Below are positions 1-9,100 of a stretch of 11,430 nucleotides of DNA, one piece after another. Source of the stretch: Bacteroidota bacterium (GTDB lineage: Bacteria > Bacteroidota > Bacteroidia > UKL13-3); the NCBI GenBank assembly GCA_947449515.1, contig CANFSD010000038.1, forward strand, positions 1 through 11,430, read 5' to 3'. Every line of letters starts with the position of its first letter. Position 1 is the first letter of the stretch. The translations under genes and the position numbers were made by a program. Under the pieces are notes generated by a model that was not told the origin of the DNA, made no database searches, and saw only the letters and a program-made list of their open reading frames with translations.

Positions 1-2031
1 GCGGCTATTACATATGACATAAATAACCAAGTTCCTTTTAACATGACCTTGGGTGTGGGAGACACCAATGACTATTTCTTTTTAACCAGCATGTACTCCC
101 CTAGAAGTTTAGACAGGAATATCATTGTTAATGGAAAAGGAGAAATAGTATACGACCAAAAAATACCAGTTTTGGGAAATAATTTCCAAATGTTTTATGA
201 TTCTACCTTTTCATATACCTTGTTAAACAACAATATTGAAAATTATAAACATATTATTTTAGACAAAGAATTTAGAATTACAGATACTTTAGTTGCAGGA
301 AATGGTTGTTTTACAGATTTACATGAATTAATAAAAGACCCAAAAACTGGAAATTATTTTGTTTTAGGAGACCGCATCATTGATGTTGATTTAAGCGACA
401 TTATTAGAAATGGCAATAAAAACACCCAGTTATTAGACCAAGTAATTCAAGAATTGGATGCAAATGGCAATGTATTATGGGAATGGAAATGCTTTGACTA
501 TTTACCCATAACTGATGTGGTAGGAGTTGATTTATTGGCCAATACGGTTGTTGATTATATCCACTGTAATTCTATTATGTTGGATACGGATTCAACGCTT
601 CTTCTTTCTTCACGTCACCTCTGTGAAATCACAAGGATTAACAGGAAAACAGGCGCAATTATTTGGCGTATGGGCCCTAATGCCAGCACACAGAATTTTA
701 CTTTTTTGAATGACCCCGGATTTACCTACCAACACCATGCTCAAAAATTAGACAATGGACATATCCTATTATTTGACAATGGAAACTTTAGGCCAGGCGC
801 AAAATATTCTAGGGCTGTTGAATACGAATATGATGAAACAACCATGCAAGTGAGAAGGGTTTGGGAATACACGCATAACCAAGAAGTAATGGCTTATTTT
901 ATGGGAAGTGTTCAACGACTTTCAAATGGCAATACTGTTATTGGATGGGGTGCCGATAATCCAACCTTAACTGAGGTTGACCCAAACAATCAAATTGTTT
1001 ATGAGGGATCATTTCCACTCAATGTAATGAGCTATAGGGTGCATAAATACCATATTCCAGAATTAATTAAAAAGCACCAACCTAGGTTTGAATTGCCGCA
1101 GAATTATAGTTTTTGCAAATTGAACGATCCAAATTTTGAAAATAAATTAATTTTTGATTTGCAAAATTATGTACCTGCTGCCATCTCTGAGGATTACCAA
1201 TTGTTTACCATAAATAACAATAAAATTATTGTTACTTTAGAAGATACGAGCAATAATTTTTATTCATTCAATTACAGAAATTTAAATTATTTAAAAACGA
1301 GCATCAAACAAAAAGATACTATAATCTGCAGCGGAAAGGGCATTTACCATATTGAAATGAACGACAATTGCCCTAATTCAATTTACCAATGGAGCAATGG
1401 TTCTACTAAAAATAATATTGATTATCCCACCTCAAATTACCTCAATAAAATTTGGGTAAAAACTATCAATGGGCTGCAAGTGCAAACAGATACACTGCGC
1501 CTTTCTGTTTCTCCAATTGATCCATTTATTATCACGGGTAATCCAATTTTAGAAAAGCCTTACCAGGTTTTAACATACTCTATTCCTTACTACAAAGGTT
1601 TTACCTACAATTGGAAGGCCATCAATGGAAATATCATTGGAGGTTTTGAAAACAATGCCGTTCAAGTGCAATGGGGAAACCAAACAAATAGTTATTTACA
1701 AGGTACCATCATAGACAATTATGGTTGCGCAAAAAACTCTGATTGGGATACCATTTATTATAACAGCAATCCAATTGGCTTAGCTGATTTGTTTTCAAAC
1801 ACAGGCGTAAATGTATATCCATCGCCCTTTAATAACCAACTCCATTTGAATACAAGTACAGCTAATTTTGCCTATAGTTTATTGGATTTAAATGGTACTA
1901 TTCTTTTTGAAAGCAAACAAGAACTCAACGGTAACCAAGAAATTAACACCTCCGAATTAGCTTCAGGCATCTACCTGTTAGAAATCAAACAAGGTTCCAA
2001 ACTCAATCGCATTAAGCTGATAAAGGAATAA
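1..2031 (+). CDS. Arylsulfotransferase (ASST)-like protein with T9SS sorting tail, 5' partial
   Basis: The reading frame is open from base 1, so the ATG at 43 is probably internal and the true start and signal peptide lie upstream; 676 residues are visible. Residues 1 to about 360 resemble the arylsulfotransferase beta-propeller, whose characterised members move sulfate from phenolic sulfate esters to other phenols through a histidine intermediate. Three family-type histidine motifs are visible: HCNS (His188, base 562), SSRH (His206, base 616) and QHHA (His245/246, base 733), the last followed by LDNGHILLFDNG. Residues about 439-504 look like an Ig-like module with short Trp/Gly/Asn-rich strands, and about 509-589 like a PKD-like module. 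The last 75 or so residues (VNVYPSPF, then LDLNG, ASGIYLLEI and a basic IKLIKE end) form a type A T9SS sorting domain, implying export across the outer membrane and surface attachment or release. Family and sorting domain are well supported. Sulfotransferase activity is inference, because many Bacteroidota ASST-like proteins are uncharacterised. Confidence 0.85.
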   Translation, partial: AAITYDINNQVPFNMTLGVGDTNDYFFLTSMYSPRSLDRNIIVNGKGEIVYDQKIPVLGNNFQMFYDSTFSYTLLNNNIENYKHIILDKEFRITDTLVAGNGCFTDLHELIKDPKTGNYFVLGDRIIDVDLSDIIRNGNKNTQLLDQVIQELDANGNVLWEWKCFDYLPITDVVGVDLLANTVVDYIHCNSIMLDTDSTLLLSSRHLCEITRINRKTGAIIWRMGPNASTQNFTFLNDPGFTYQHHAQKLDNGHILLFDNGNFRPGAKYSRAVEYEYDETTMQVRRVWEYTHNQEVMAYFMGSVQRLSNGNTVIGWGADNPTLTEVDPNNQIVYEGSFPLNVMSYRVHKYHIPELIKKHQPRFELPQNYSFCKLNDPNFENKLIFDLQNYVPAAISEDYQLFTINNNKIIVTLEDTSNNFYSFNYRNLNYLKTSIKQKDTIICSGKGIYHIEMNDNCPNSIYQWSNGSTKNNIDYPTSNYLNKIWVKTINGLQVQTDTLRLSVSPIDPFIITGNPILEKPYQVLTYSIPYYKGFTYNWKAINGNIIGGFENNAVQVQWGNQTNSYLQGTIIDNYGCAKNSDWDTIYYNSNPIGLADLFSNTGVNVYPSPFNNQLHLNTSTANFAYSLLDLNGTILFESKQELNGNQEINTSELASGIYLLEIKQGSKLNRIKLIKE

Positions 2032-2054
2032 AATACTCAATTTTATTAAGCAAT

Positions 2055-2072
2055 CAACAATTTCTATTGTTG
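2055..2072. repeat. Short hairpin between the ASST-like and GH20-like genes
   Basis: A perfect 7-base inverted repeat (CAACAAT, loop TTCT, ATTGTTG) starts 23 bases after the upstream stop codon. The stem is A/T-rich with only two G/C pairs, and no T-run follows it on either strand, so it is at best a weak terminator or RNA-processing hairpin. The rest of the 86-base gap shows no convincing Bacteroidota promoter: near-matches to TAnnTTTG at 2065-2072 and 2080-2087 lack a properly spaced upstream TTTG. Co-transcription of the two flanking genes is therefore possible. Confidence 0.3.
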
Positions 2073-2117
2073 GCAACTATAACTTAGAATTCCTTTTGAA
2101 TTGATAAATTGCCATCA

Positions 2118-4751
2118 ATGAATTGGAAAAATACATTCACAGGTCTGCTTCTCCTATTGCTCAGTAATTTCTCAATTGCGCAATATCCAATTATACCTAA
2201 ACCATTTTCAGAAATAATTCGTACGGATTACTTCACCTTTTCGGCTAATCATCCAATTGAAAATTATAGTAAAGACAGCACCTTAAATGCCAATTTTGAT
2301 GCATGGTTAAATAAGGAAGCCAAAGAAAAAATTGTAGCCAATAAAATGGTGCAAACCAAAATAAGTTTGCAGTTAATTGGTCAAAAGAAATGGAAAAAAT
2401 ACTTGCAAAAACTCCAACTCAATGCTGGGTTCGAACCGGGTTTTGAAGGTTATGTAATTAAAATTGAGAAAAACTATTTACTGGTATTGGCTCAAACCGA
2501 AACTGGCCTGTTTTATGGCTTTCAAAGCCTCCAACAATTGTTTAAAATGGGCGCCATCCCTTGTGGTGAAATATACGATAAACCAAGTTTTGCTGTTAGA
2601 GCCTGGCAAGATGATATTAGCAGAGGGCCCATTCCAAGACTTACACAACTCAAAAAAGAAATAAGGACCCTCTCCTATTACAAATTAAATTATTTCACGC
2701 TCTATACCGAGCATGTTTTTAAATACAAATCACATCCCGACTTGGCTTTGGAAGATGGATTATCAGCAAATGACATCATAGAATTACAGCAATATGCACA
2801 ATTGTTTCATGTGCAATTAATTGCCAATCAGCAAAGTTTTGGTCACCTTGAGAAAATACTTGAAAAACCAGCCTATGCCCATTTAGGCGAAAAGCAACAT
2901 ATCTTAAGTCCGAACCAAGCCGGCTCCTATCAATTATTGAAAGATTTTTATGAAGAACAAAATGCCTGTTATACTGGAAATTATTTCATGATCAATGCCG
3001 ACGAAACCTTTGGATTAGGTTCGGAACAAAACAAACACTTGGCAGATTCATTGGGCATTGCAGGCTTGTATGCATACCATATTAATAAGATTTATAATTT
3101 AATAAAACCAAGCGGCAAACAAATCTTAATGTGGTCGGATATTATTGCCAATTACCCAGAAATAAAAAATAAGATACCCAAAGACATTGTTCTAATTCCG
3201 TGGGCATACCATGATGCTAAAAGTTTTGAGGATATGTTAAAACCCATTTCGGAAGCAGGATTTGATTTTTGGGTTGCACCGGGAATCAACAATTGGTTAA
3301 ATATTTTTCCGAACCTAAATGTAGCGCAAAACAATTGCTATAATTTGATTAGAGATGCCTATCAATTTGGTGCCAAAGGAGTGCTAAATACCAGTTGGGA
3401 TGACGATGGTTATGCCTTGTTTGAAAACAATTGGCAAGGCTTTATTTGGGGGGCAGATTTAAGTTGGAACGCTCCTCGAAAAGGCAGCAGTTCCTATGAC
3501 CGCTATAAAGAATTTAGCAAGGCTTTCGACCTCCAATTTTGGGAAGTGCCTATCGTAGAATTGATCAATCAATTTGCAGGTTTACACCAAAGCAAAATAA
3601 ATAAATGCTTGAGCAATAGTAGTTTTTTCGAGCCCATATTTCCCATATTCCCAAGCTATATTGGCAAAGAAGCCGAACAAAATAACCAGGAGGCATTGTT
3701 GTTAACTGCTAAACTTTACAAGAAAACTGATAGTCTCCTTAGCACCAATACGCAGCACCACGAAGCTGCCGCTAATTTAAGATACGCTATGAGAGAGGCC
3801 CAATTCACCTTAGAAAAAAATCTTTTCAGAATACACTACCATCAATTTTTAAACAACACCTTTTCTAAAGAAAACATAGCGCTTGAATTAAACCAATTAC
3901 TTCAAAAACTAAACAACCTTGAAGCAGATTTTAGTTACCTCTATTTGCAAGAAAACAAAACGCATTGGCTCAAAAATAATATCGCAAAATTTGAAAAACT
4001 GAAAGTCAACCTAGAAGCTTTGCCAGAACATTGTGTAATAATTGCAGATGAAAAATTAAGTACCAAGGGTAGAAAATTTACCCTAAGCGCACCGCTTACA
4101 AGCAATCCTATTTATTATTCAACAGACAGTATTTTTCCACTCAATCCAAAGCGCCAATATACCAAGCCATTTTATTTAAAATCCAATACAACCCTTCAAT
4201 GTGCCACTTTTGCAAATAACGCAAACAACCAAATAAGCCTTAGTAAGGAATCATTTATTTACCACCAAGCTATTGGCAAAATACGCTCCATAAATATTCC
4301 GTGTAGTAATTACCATCCAGCTTATGCTGGTGGCGGCTCCATGGGTTTAGCAAATGGCAAAATTGGTTCGGCAAAAAGCATTACAGATGGCAATTGGCAG
4401 GGCTATTCAGGCAAAGACTTAATTATTGTTATGGAATTTGAAAAGGCCATAAAAATGAAAAGTTTTGAAATGGGCTTTTACCAAAACACGCCAGCATGGG
4501 TAATACTGCCAAAACAATTAGAGATATATGTATCAGAAGAAGGAGAACAATACCAATTGCTCAATACCATTACACACCAAGTACCGGTAAATTCTGATGA
4601 AAAATTAAAGTACACTTTTGGTGCCAAATACAAAGGCCAAAAGGTTCAGTTTATAAAAATAGTTTGCAAGTACTACGGTCCACTCCCAGCCTTTCACCCA
4701 AGCGCTGGAGAGCCTTCCATGATTTTTGCCGACGAAATAATTATACGCTAA
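2118..4751 (+). CDS. Exported glycoside hydrolase family 20-like protein (putative beta-N-acetylhexosaminidase)
   Basis: This 877-residue protein probably cleaves terminal beta-linked N-acetylhexosamine from glycans in the periplasm. I start it at ATG 2118, three codons inside a possible TTG start at 2109, because this gives a clean signal peptide: basic start, leucine run, then SNFSIA before QYP, a signal peptidase I site without a lipobox cysteine. Residues about 22-155 fit the GH20b-type N-terminal domain. Residues about 160-450 fit the GH20 TIM barrel: RAWQDDISRG opens it, SFGH (His243) follows, the Asp-Glu pair lies in NADE (Asp295-Glu296, base 3000), and LMWSDI and TSWDDDG lie on later strands. 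A helical segment follows to about 640. About 647-715 resembles the chitobiase/hexosaminidase C-terminal domain (YYSTDS, then a Thr-Leu-rich strand), and about 720-877 resembles an F5/8 type C (discoidin) carbohydrate-binding fold. The usual HxGGDE motif is not present in that form. There is no T9SS tail, so its location differs from that of the upstream protein. Fold is fairly sure; substrate is inferred. Confidence 0.8.
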   Translation: MNWKNTFTGLLLLLLSNFSIAQYPIIPKPFSEIIRTDYFTFSANHPIENYSKDSTLNANFDAWLNKEAKEKIVANKMVQTKISLQLIGQKKWKKYLQKLQLNAGFEPGFEGYVIKIEKNYLLVLAQTETGLFYGFQSLQQLFKMGAIPCGEIYDKPSFAVRAWQDDISRGPIPRLTQLKKEIRTLSYYKLNYFTLYTEHVFKYKSHPDLALEDGLSANDIIELQQYAQLFHVQLIANQQSFGHLEKILEKPAYAHLGEKQHILSPNQAGSYQLLKDFYEEQNACYTGNYFMINADETFGLGSEQNKHLADSLGIAGLYAYHINKIYNLIKPSGKQILMWSDIIANYPEIKNKIPKDIVLIPWAYHDAKSFEDMLKPISEAGFDFWVAPGINNWLNIFPNLNVAQNNCYNLIRDAYQFGAKGVLNTSWDDDGYALFENNWQGFIWGADLSWNAPRKGSSSYDRYKEFSKAFDLQFWEVPIVELINQFAGLHQSKINKCLSNSSFFEPIFPIFPSYIGKEAEQNNQEALLLTAKLYKKTDSLLSTNTQHHEAAANLRYAMREAQFTLEKNLFRIHYHQFLNNTFSKENIALELNQLLQKLNNLEADFSYLYLQENKTHWLKNNIAKFEKLKVNLEALPEHCVIIADEKLSTKGRKFTLSAPLTSNPIYYSTDSIFPLNPKRQYTKPFYLKSNTTLQCATFANNANNQISLSKESFIYHQAIGKIRSINIPCSNYHPAYAGGGSMGLANGKIGSAKSITDGNWQGYSGKDLIIVMEFEKAIKMKSFEMGFYQNTPAWVILPKQLEIYVSEEGEQYQLLNTITHQVPVNSDEKLKYTFGAKYKGQKVQFIKIVCKYYGPLPAFHPSAGEPSMIFADEIIIR

Positions 4752-4753
4752 AA

Positions 4754-6139
4754 CTACCAGCCGCCACCTAATGCTTTGTATAAATTAACCAAAGCACTGT
4801 GCTTCTGACGCAAGGTAATAGATGCTTGAATTTCTGCATCAAACAAAACATTTTCCTGAACCAATACTTCTAAATAAGAGGTATATCCAAAACTAAATCT
4901 TTGGTGAGATAATTCTAAGGCTTTCTGCCCTGCTTGCACCTGTGCTTTTCTGGCTTCAAATTCTTTGCCCAAATAAAAGTGATTAGACAGTGAATTATCT
5001 ACCTCCAAAAATGCTTGCAATACGGTTTTTTCGTAGATAGCTTGTGCTTGTATAGCGCGCTGACGTTCAATTTCAACCCTTCTCTTGTTTTGTTTAAAGG
5101 CGAAAATTGGTCCTGTAAGAGAGGCCGCCAATGATCCATACAAAGAATTGGCATTGATAATTGAACTCAACTCAGAACTACCTATGCCCTTAGATGCTGT
5201 TAAACTCAAAGTAGGAAACCTATTGGCCATTGCAACCCCAATGCGATTGGTTTGTGCCATTAAATTAAATTCTGCTGCTTTGATATCTGGTCTGCGTTCT
5301 AATAATTGCGAAGGCAATCCGGCAGGAATACTTGGTACAAAATCTTGATCGACATTGCTTTTACCTCTGCTTATTTCGCCACCACTTTTTCCTAACAATA
5401 AATTTAGTCCGTTTTGAACCAAAACAATCTGACGCTGAATAGCAGGTATGGCAGCCTCTACAGCAGAATACTGCATTTGGGCTTGTAGTAGATCTAACTC
5501 TGCATTGTATCCCTTTTCAAAACGCTCCTTATTAATGCGCATTGATTCTTTTCTACTCAATAAAGTTCTTTCTGCAATGCTTAACCTGTTATCTAAATCA
5601 CGTAATAAAAAATAATTATCTGCTACTTCTGCAACCAATACCACACATAAATTTTTTCGCAATTCCTCTTGCTCATTTAAAGTATTTAATGCGGCAGATC
5701 TTGCATTTCTAATTTTACCAAACAAGTCAATTTCCCATCTCAAATTAACAGCCGCATACCCATTGTTATAGGGCGCTCCAAGTCGAGCATCCACTGCATT
5801 TGCGCTGGCAGCACTGTTACTTACCCCAACTTGGTAACCAATATTGGGTAATAAATTAGCCTTTACCACACCTGCATTTTCACGCGCTTCTTCAATACGT
5901 GCAAGTGTGAGTTTCATATCTAAATTGTTGGCCAATGCCGTTTTCAATAATTCTTGCAAGGCATTGTCGTGGTATAAATCAAACCACTTTATTAATGTGC
6001 TCGAATCTTTTGAACTATTCTCATTGCTTGGTGTTACAAAAGATTTTTTACTTGCCGCCAATTCACTTCGTTTGTAATTGGGACCAACCTTACATGCCGT
6101 AATTACAGCCAAAAGAAGTATAAATTTCAAATTCCTCAT
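4754..6139 (-). CDS. RND efflux outer-membrane factor lipoprotein (NodT/OprM type)
   Basis: This 461-residue protein should be the trimeric outer-membrane channel of the tripartite pump encoded with it. The N-terminus is a short lipoprotein signal (FILLLAVITAC, acylated Cys16) followed by KVGPNYKR, the hallmark start of NodT-family channels. Further family marks are WEIDLFGKIR (about 135-144), the repeat boundary IPAGLPSQLLERRPDI (about 271-286), FPTLSLTAS (about 308-316) and the usual ending LYKALGGGW. The two long helical stretches around 60-95 and 180-250, with their second-half counterparts, match the internal duplication of TolC-like proteins. Length is normal. The start codon overlaps the pump gene's stop by four bases (ATGA), so translation is probably coupled. 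It is the last gene of the operon and ends 2 bases from the convergent hydrolase gene. I see no defect. Confidence 0.95.
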   Translation of the reverse strand: MRNLKFILLLAVITACKVGPNYKRSELAASKKSFVTPSNENSSKDSSTLIKWFDLYHDNALQELLKTALANNLDMKLTLARIEEARENAGVVKANLLPNIGYQVGVSNSAASANAVDARLGAPYNNGYAAVNLRWEIDLFGKIRNARSAALNTLNEQEELRKNLCVVLVAEVADNYFLLRDLDNRLSIAERTLLSRKESMRINKERFEKGYNAELDLLQAQMQYSAVEAAIPAIQRQIVLVQNGLNLLLGKSGGEISRGKSNVDQDFVPSIPAGLPSQLLERRPDIKAAEFNLMAQTNRIGVAMANRFPTLSLTASKGIGSSELSSIINANSLYGSLAASLTGPIFAFKQNKRRVEIERQRAIQAQAIYEKTVLQAFLEVDNSLSNHFYLGKEFEARKAQVQAGQKALELSHQRFSFGYTSYLEVLVQENVLFDAEIQASITLRQKHSALVNLYKALGGGW

Positions 6140-9100
6140 AGGGTATCCTCCTTCTTTTTTGAACCACCAATTTTATCAATTAATACATAAAGACCAGGAA
6201 TTAAGATTACACCCAAAATGGTTGCAACCACCATTCCACTGAATACGGTCATACCCATTACCTTCCTAGCTTCTGCGCCAGCACCTGTTGCCGTAAGCAA
6301 GGGCACTACTCCTAAAATAAAAGCAAAGGATGTCATTAAGATTGGTCGTAAACGCATTTTAGCACCTTCAACCGCAGCCTCCAAGGCAGGCATTCCTTCT
6401 TCACGTTTCATTTTTGCAAACTCCACAATGAGAATAGCATTCTTTGCATTTAAACCAATGAGCATTACCAAACCAATTTGTGCAAAAACATTGTTTACAT
6501 AACCTTGTGCAAATAGGTTCGACAAAAACAATCCCATTAAAGCGCCAAAAATTACCCATGGTGTTCCTAATAAAACACTAAATGGCAATGACCAACTTTC
6601 ATACTGCGCAGCTAAAATGAGAAACACAAATACCAAAGCCATTAAAAACATGGTTGCTCCTTTTCCTTCTGAAGCCTTTTCTTGGAACGACATATTTGCC
6701 CATGCAAAGCCCATATCAGATGGCAATGTAGTTTTGGCAACTTCTTCCAAAGCTGCTAAAGCTTGACTGCTGCTATAGCCTTGCGCGGGTGTTCCATTTA
6801 CCTCCGCAGCACGGTACATGTTTTGTCTAATGGTATAATCAGAACCAGTTGTATCCTTAACGGTGGCAATGGTTCCCAATGGAATCATACGACCTTTACC
6901 ATCTTTTACAAAATAAGATTTCAAGTCATCTGGCTGCATGCGGTATTCGGCTTCTGCTTGAATATAGGTTCTATATTGACGACCAAACCTGTTAAAATTA
7001 TTTACGTAGGCTCCTCCCAAATAGGCGGCAATTGGAATAGAAACATCCGATAATTTCAATCCTAATTTTTGTACTTTATCCTTGTCAATTGAAATATATT
7101 TTTGAGGCACATTTGACCTAAACATGGTATAACAAGAGGCTATTTCTGGACGTTTGTTTGCCTCTTCTATAAAGCGCGCGGTTTGTTCAGATAAATATTG
7201 CGGCGTATTTCCACCCTTGTCTTGCAGCATCATACTAAAACCACCAGAGGTTCCTAAACCCGGAATAGACGGAGGTCCAAAGGCCATTACCGTTGCTTCC
7301 GTAATTTTCATCATCATCATTTTATTGATGCCAGCAACCAATTCTTTTGCCGTTTTATCTCTGTCCTCCCATGGCTTTAATTGCACAAAAAAGGTAGCTG
7401 CATTGTTACTGCTATTAAAGGTAAATACATTTAATCCGGTAATAGAAGTATAAGAACGAATTTCAGGAACAGATTTTAAAACATTTTCAATTTTGGCTAC
7501 TACTTTGTCGGTTCGACCCAAAGACGCAGCGTCTGGTAACTGAACTCCCATCATGATATAGCCTTGGTCTTCTTCTGGCACAAAGCCCCCTGGCACTAAT
7601 TTCCCTAAGCCTCCTGCTATAATGGTTATGCCAATTAATAAAACAGAGGTTAGCACCAATTTGCGTGCAAAAAACGCTACCACTTTTCCATAACGCAGGG
7701 TAAATTTATCAAAGGCACGATTAAATGCATTGAAGAAATTTTGCAACAAACCTTTTTTCTCACGTTTAGGTTTCAATAATATAGACGCCAATGCAGGCGA
7801 TAAGGTCAAAGCATTAAATGCAGAGAAGGCTACAGAAATGGCAATGGTAATTGCAAATTGTTGGTATAACCTACCCGTTATTCCACCGGCTAAAGCTACA
7901 GGAACAAATACCGCGATTAATATTAAAGCAATGGCCACAACCGGTCCGCCTACCTCTTTCATGGCTTTGCTGGTAGCTTCTTTCGGACTCAAACCATGTT
8001 CTATATGGTGCATTACAGCCTCCACAACTACAATGGCATCATCTACTACCAAGCCAATGGCCAATACCATTCCCAAAAGTGAAAGCACATTAACAGAGAA
8101 GCCTAATAAAGGAAAAACAATAAAGGTGCCAATGAGAGAAACAGGCACCGTTAACAATGGAATTAAGGTGGCGCGCCAATCTTGCAAGAAGATAAACACC
8201 ACAATAATTACCAATAAAACAGCTTCAAATAAGGTATGTACAATTTCGTCTATACCAGCGGTAACAGATTCTGTGGTATCCATTGCTATGGTATACTCAA
8301 CAGCCGATGGAAAACGCTCGCTCAATTCTTTCATTTTTTCTTGAGCCGCTTGCGCAACATCCAATGCATTGGATCCTGGCACCTGAAAAATAGAAATAGT
8401 AGAAGATTTTTTAGAATTGGTTCGGCTGCTGGTACCGTAATCTTGAATTCCCAATTCAATGCGCGCCACATCTTTTAATTTAACCGAAGCACCCGCAGCA
8501 TTTGATTTTACAACTATGTTACCAAACTCTTCTTCCGAAACCAAACGATCTTGCAATTTGGCCGTATAAGTAAATTGATTACCATCCATGGCGGGGTTAC
8601 CCCCAAAAGAACCGCCAGGAACAATTTCATTTTGCTCGCGTATTGCCCCCATTACATCTGTAATGGTAAGTCCTAAACGTGAAAGCACATCTGGTTTAAC
8701 CCAAACACGAATGGCATATTCTGTGCCTCCAAAAACCACTACACGACCAACACCTTTAACACGTGTTAAATCGTTTACGATATTGATATAGGCATAGTTG
8801 GTTAAGAATTTTCCATCGAAATTAGAATCGTTGCTATACAGGGAGAACATCAACAAAGGCGAGGCCAATGACTTTCTGGTAACCACTCCTAATTTGGTAA
8901 CTTCTGGAGGCAAAGTTGCATTGGCTTGGTTTACCCTACTTTGGGTAAGCATATTGGCCTTATTTAAATCCGTACCCACATCAAAAGAAACCGTTATTTG
9001 AGAAACCCCACTGTTGTTGTTAATGGAGTTCATGTAGATCATGTTTTCAACCCCATTTACTTGTTGTTCTATGGGAGTTGTAACAGATTGCTCAATATTA

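Noticed and set aside
43..45. ATG 43 as the true start of the ASST-like protein
   Set aside because: The frame is open to base 1, the residues before it read as plausible protein, and starting here would leave a T9SS substrate without a signal peptide.
2055..2072. Rho-independent terminator after the ASST-like gene
   Set aside because: The hairpin is real but weak, and no T-run follows it on either strand; it is kept only as an inverted repeat.
2109..2117. TTG start for the GH20-like gene
   Set aside because: It adds only three residues before an ATG that already yields a standard signal peptide, and no ribosome-binding signal favours it.
7730..8344. A 204-codon plus-strand open frame inside the RND pump gene
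   Set aside because: It is antisense to the highly conserved membrane-helix region of the pump. Its translation shows no recognisable domain and is low-complexity (Thr/Ala/Lys/Asn-rich), as expected from reversed hydrophobic codons.
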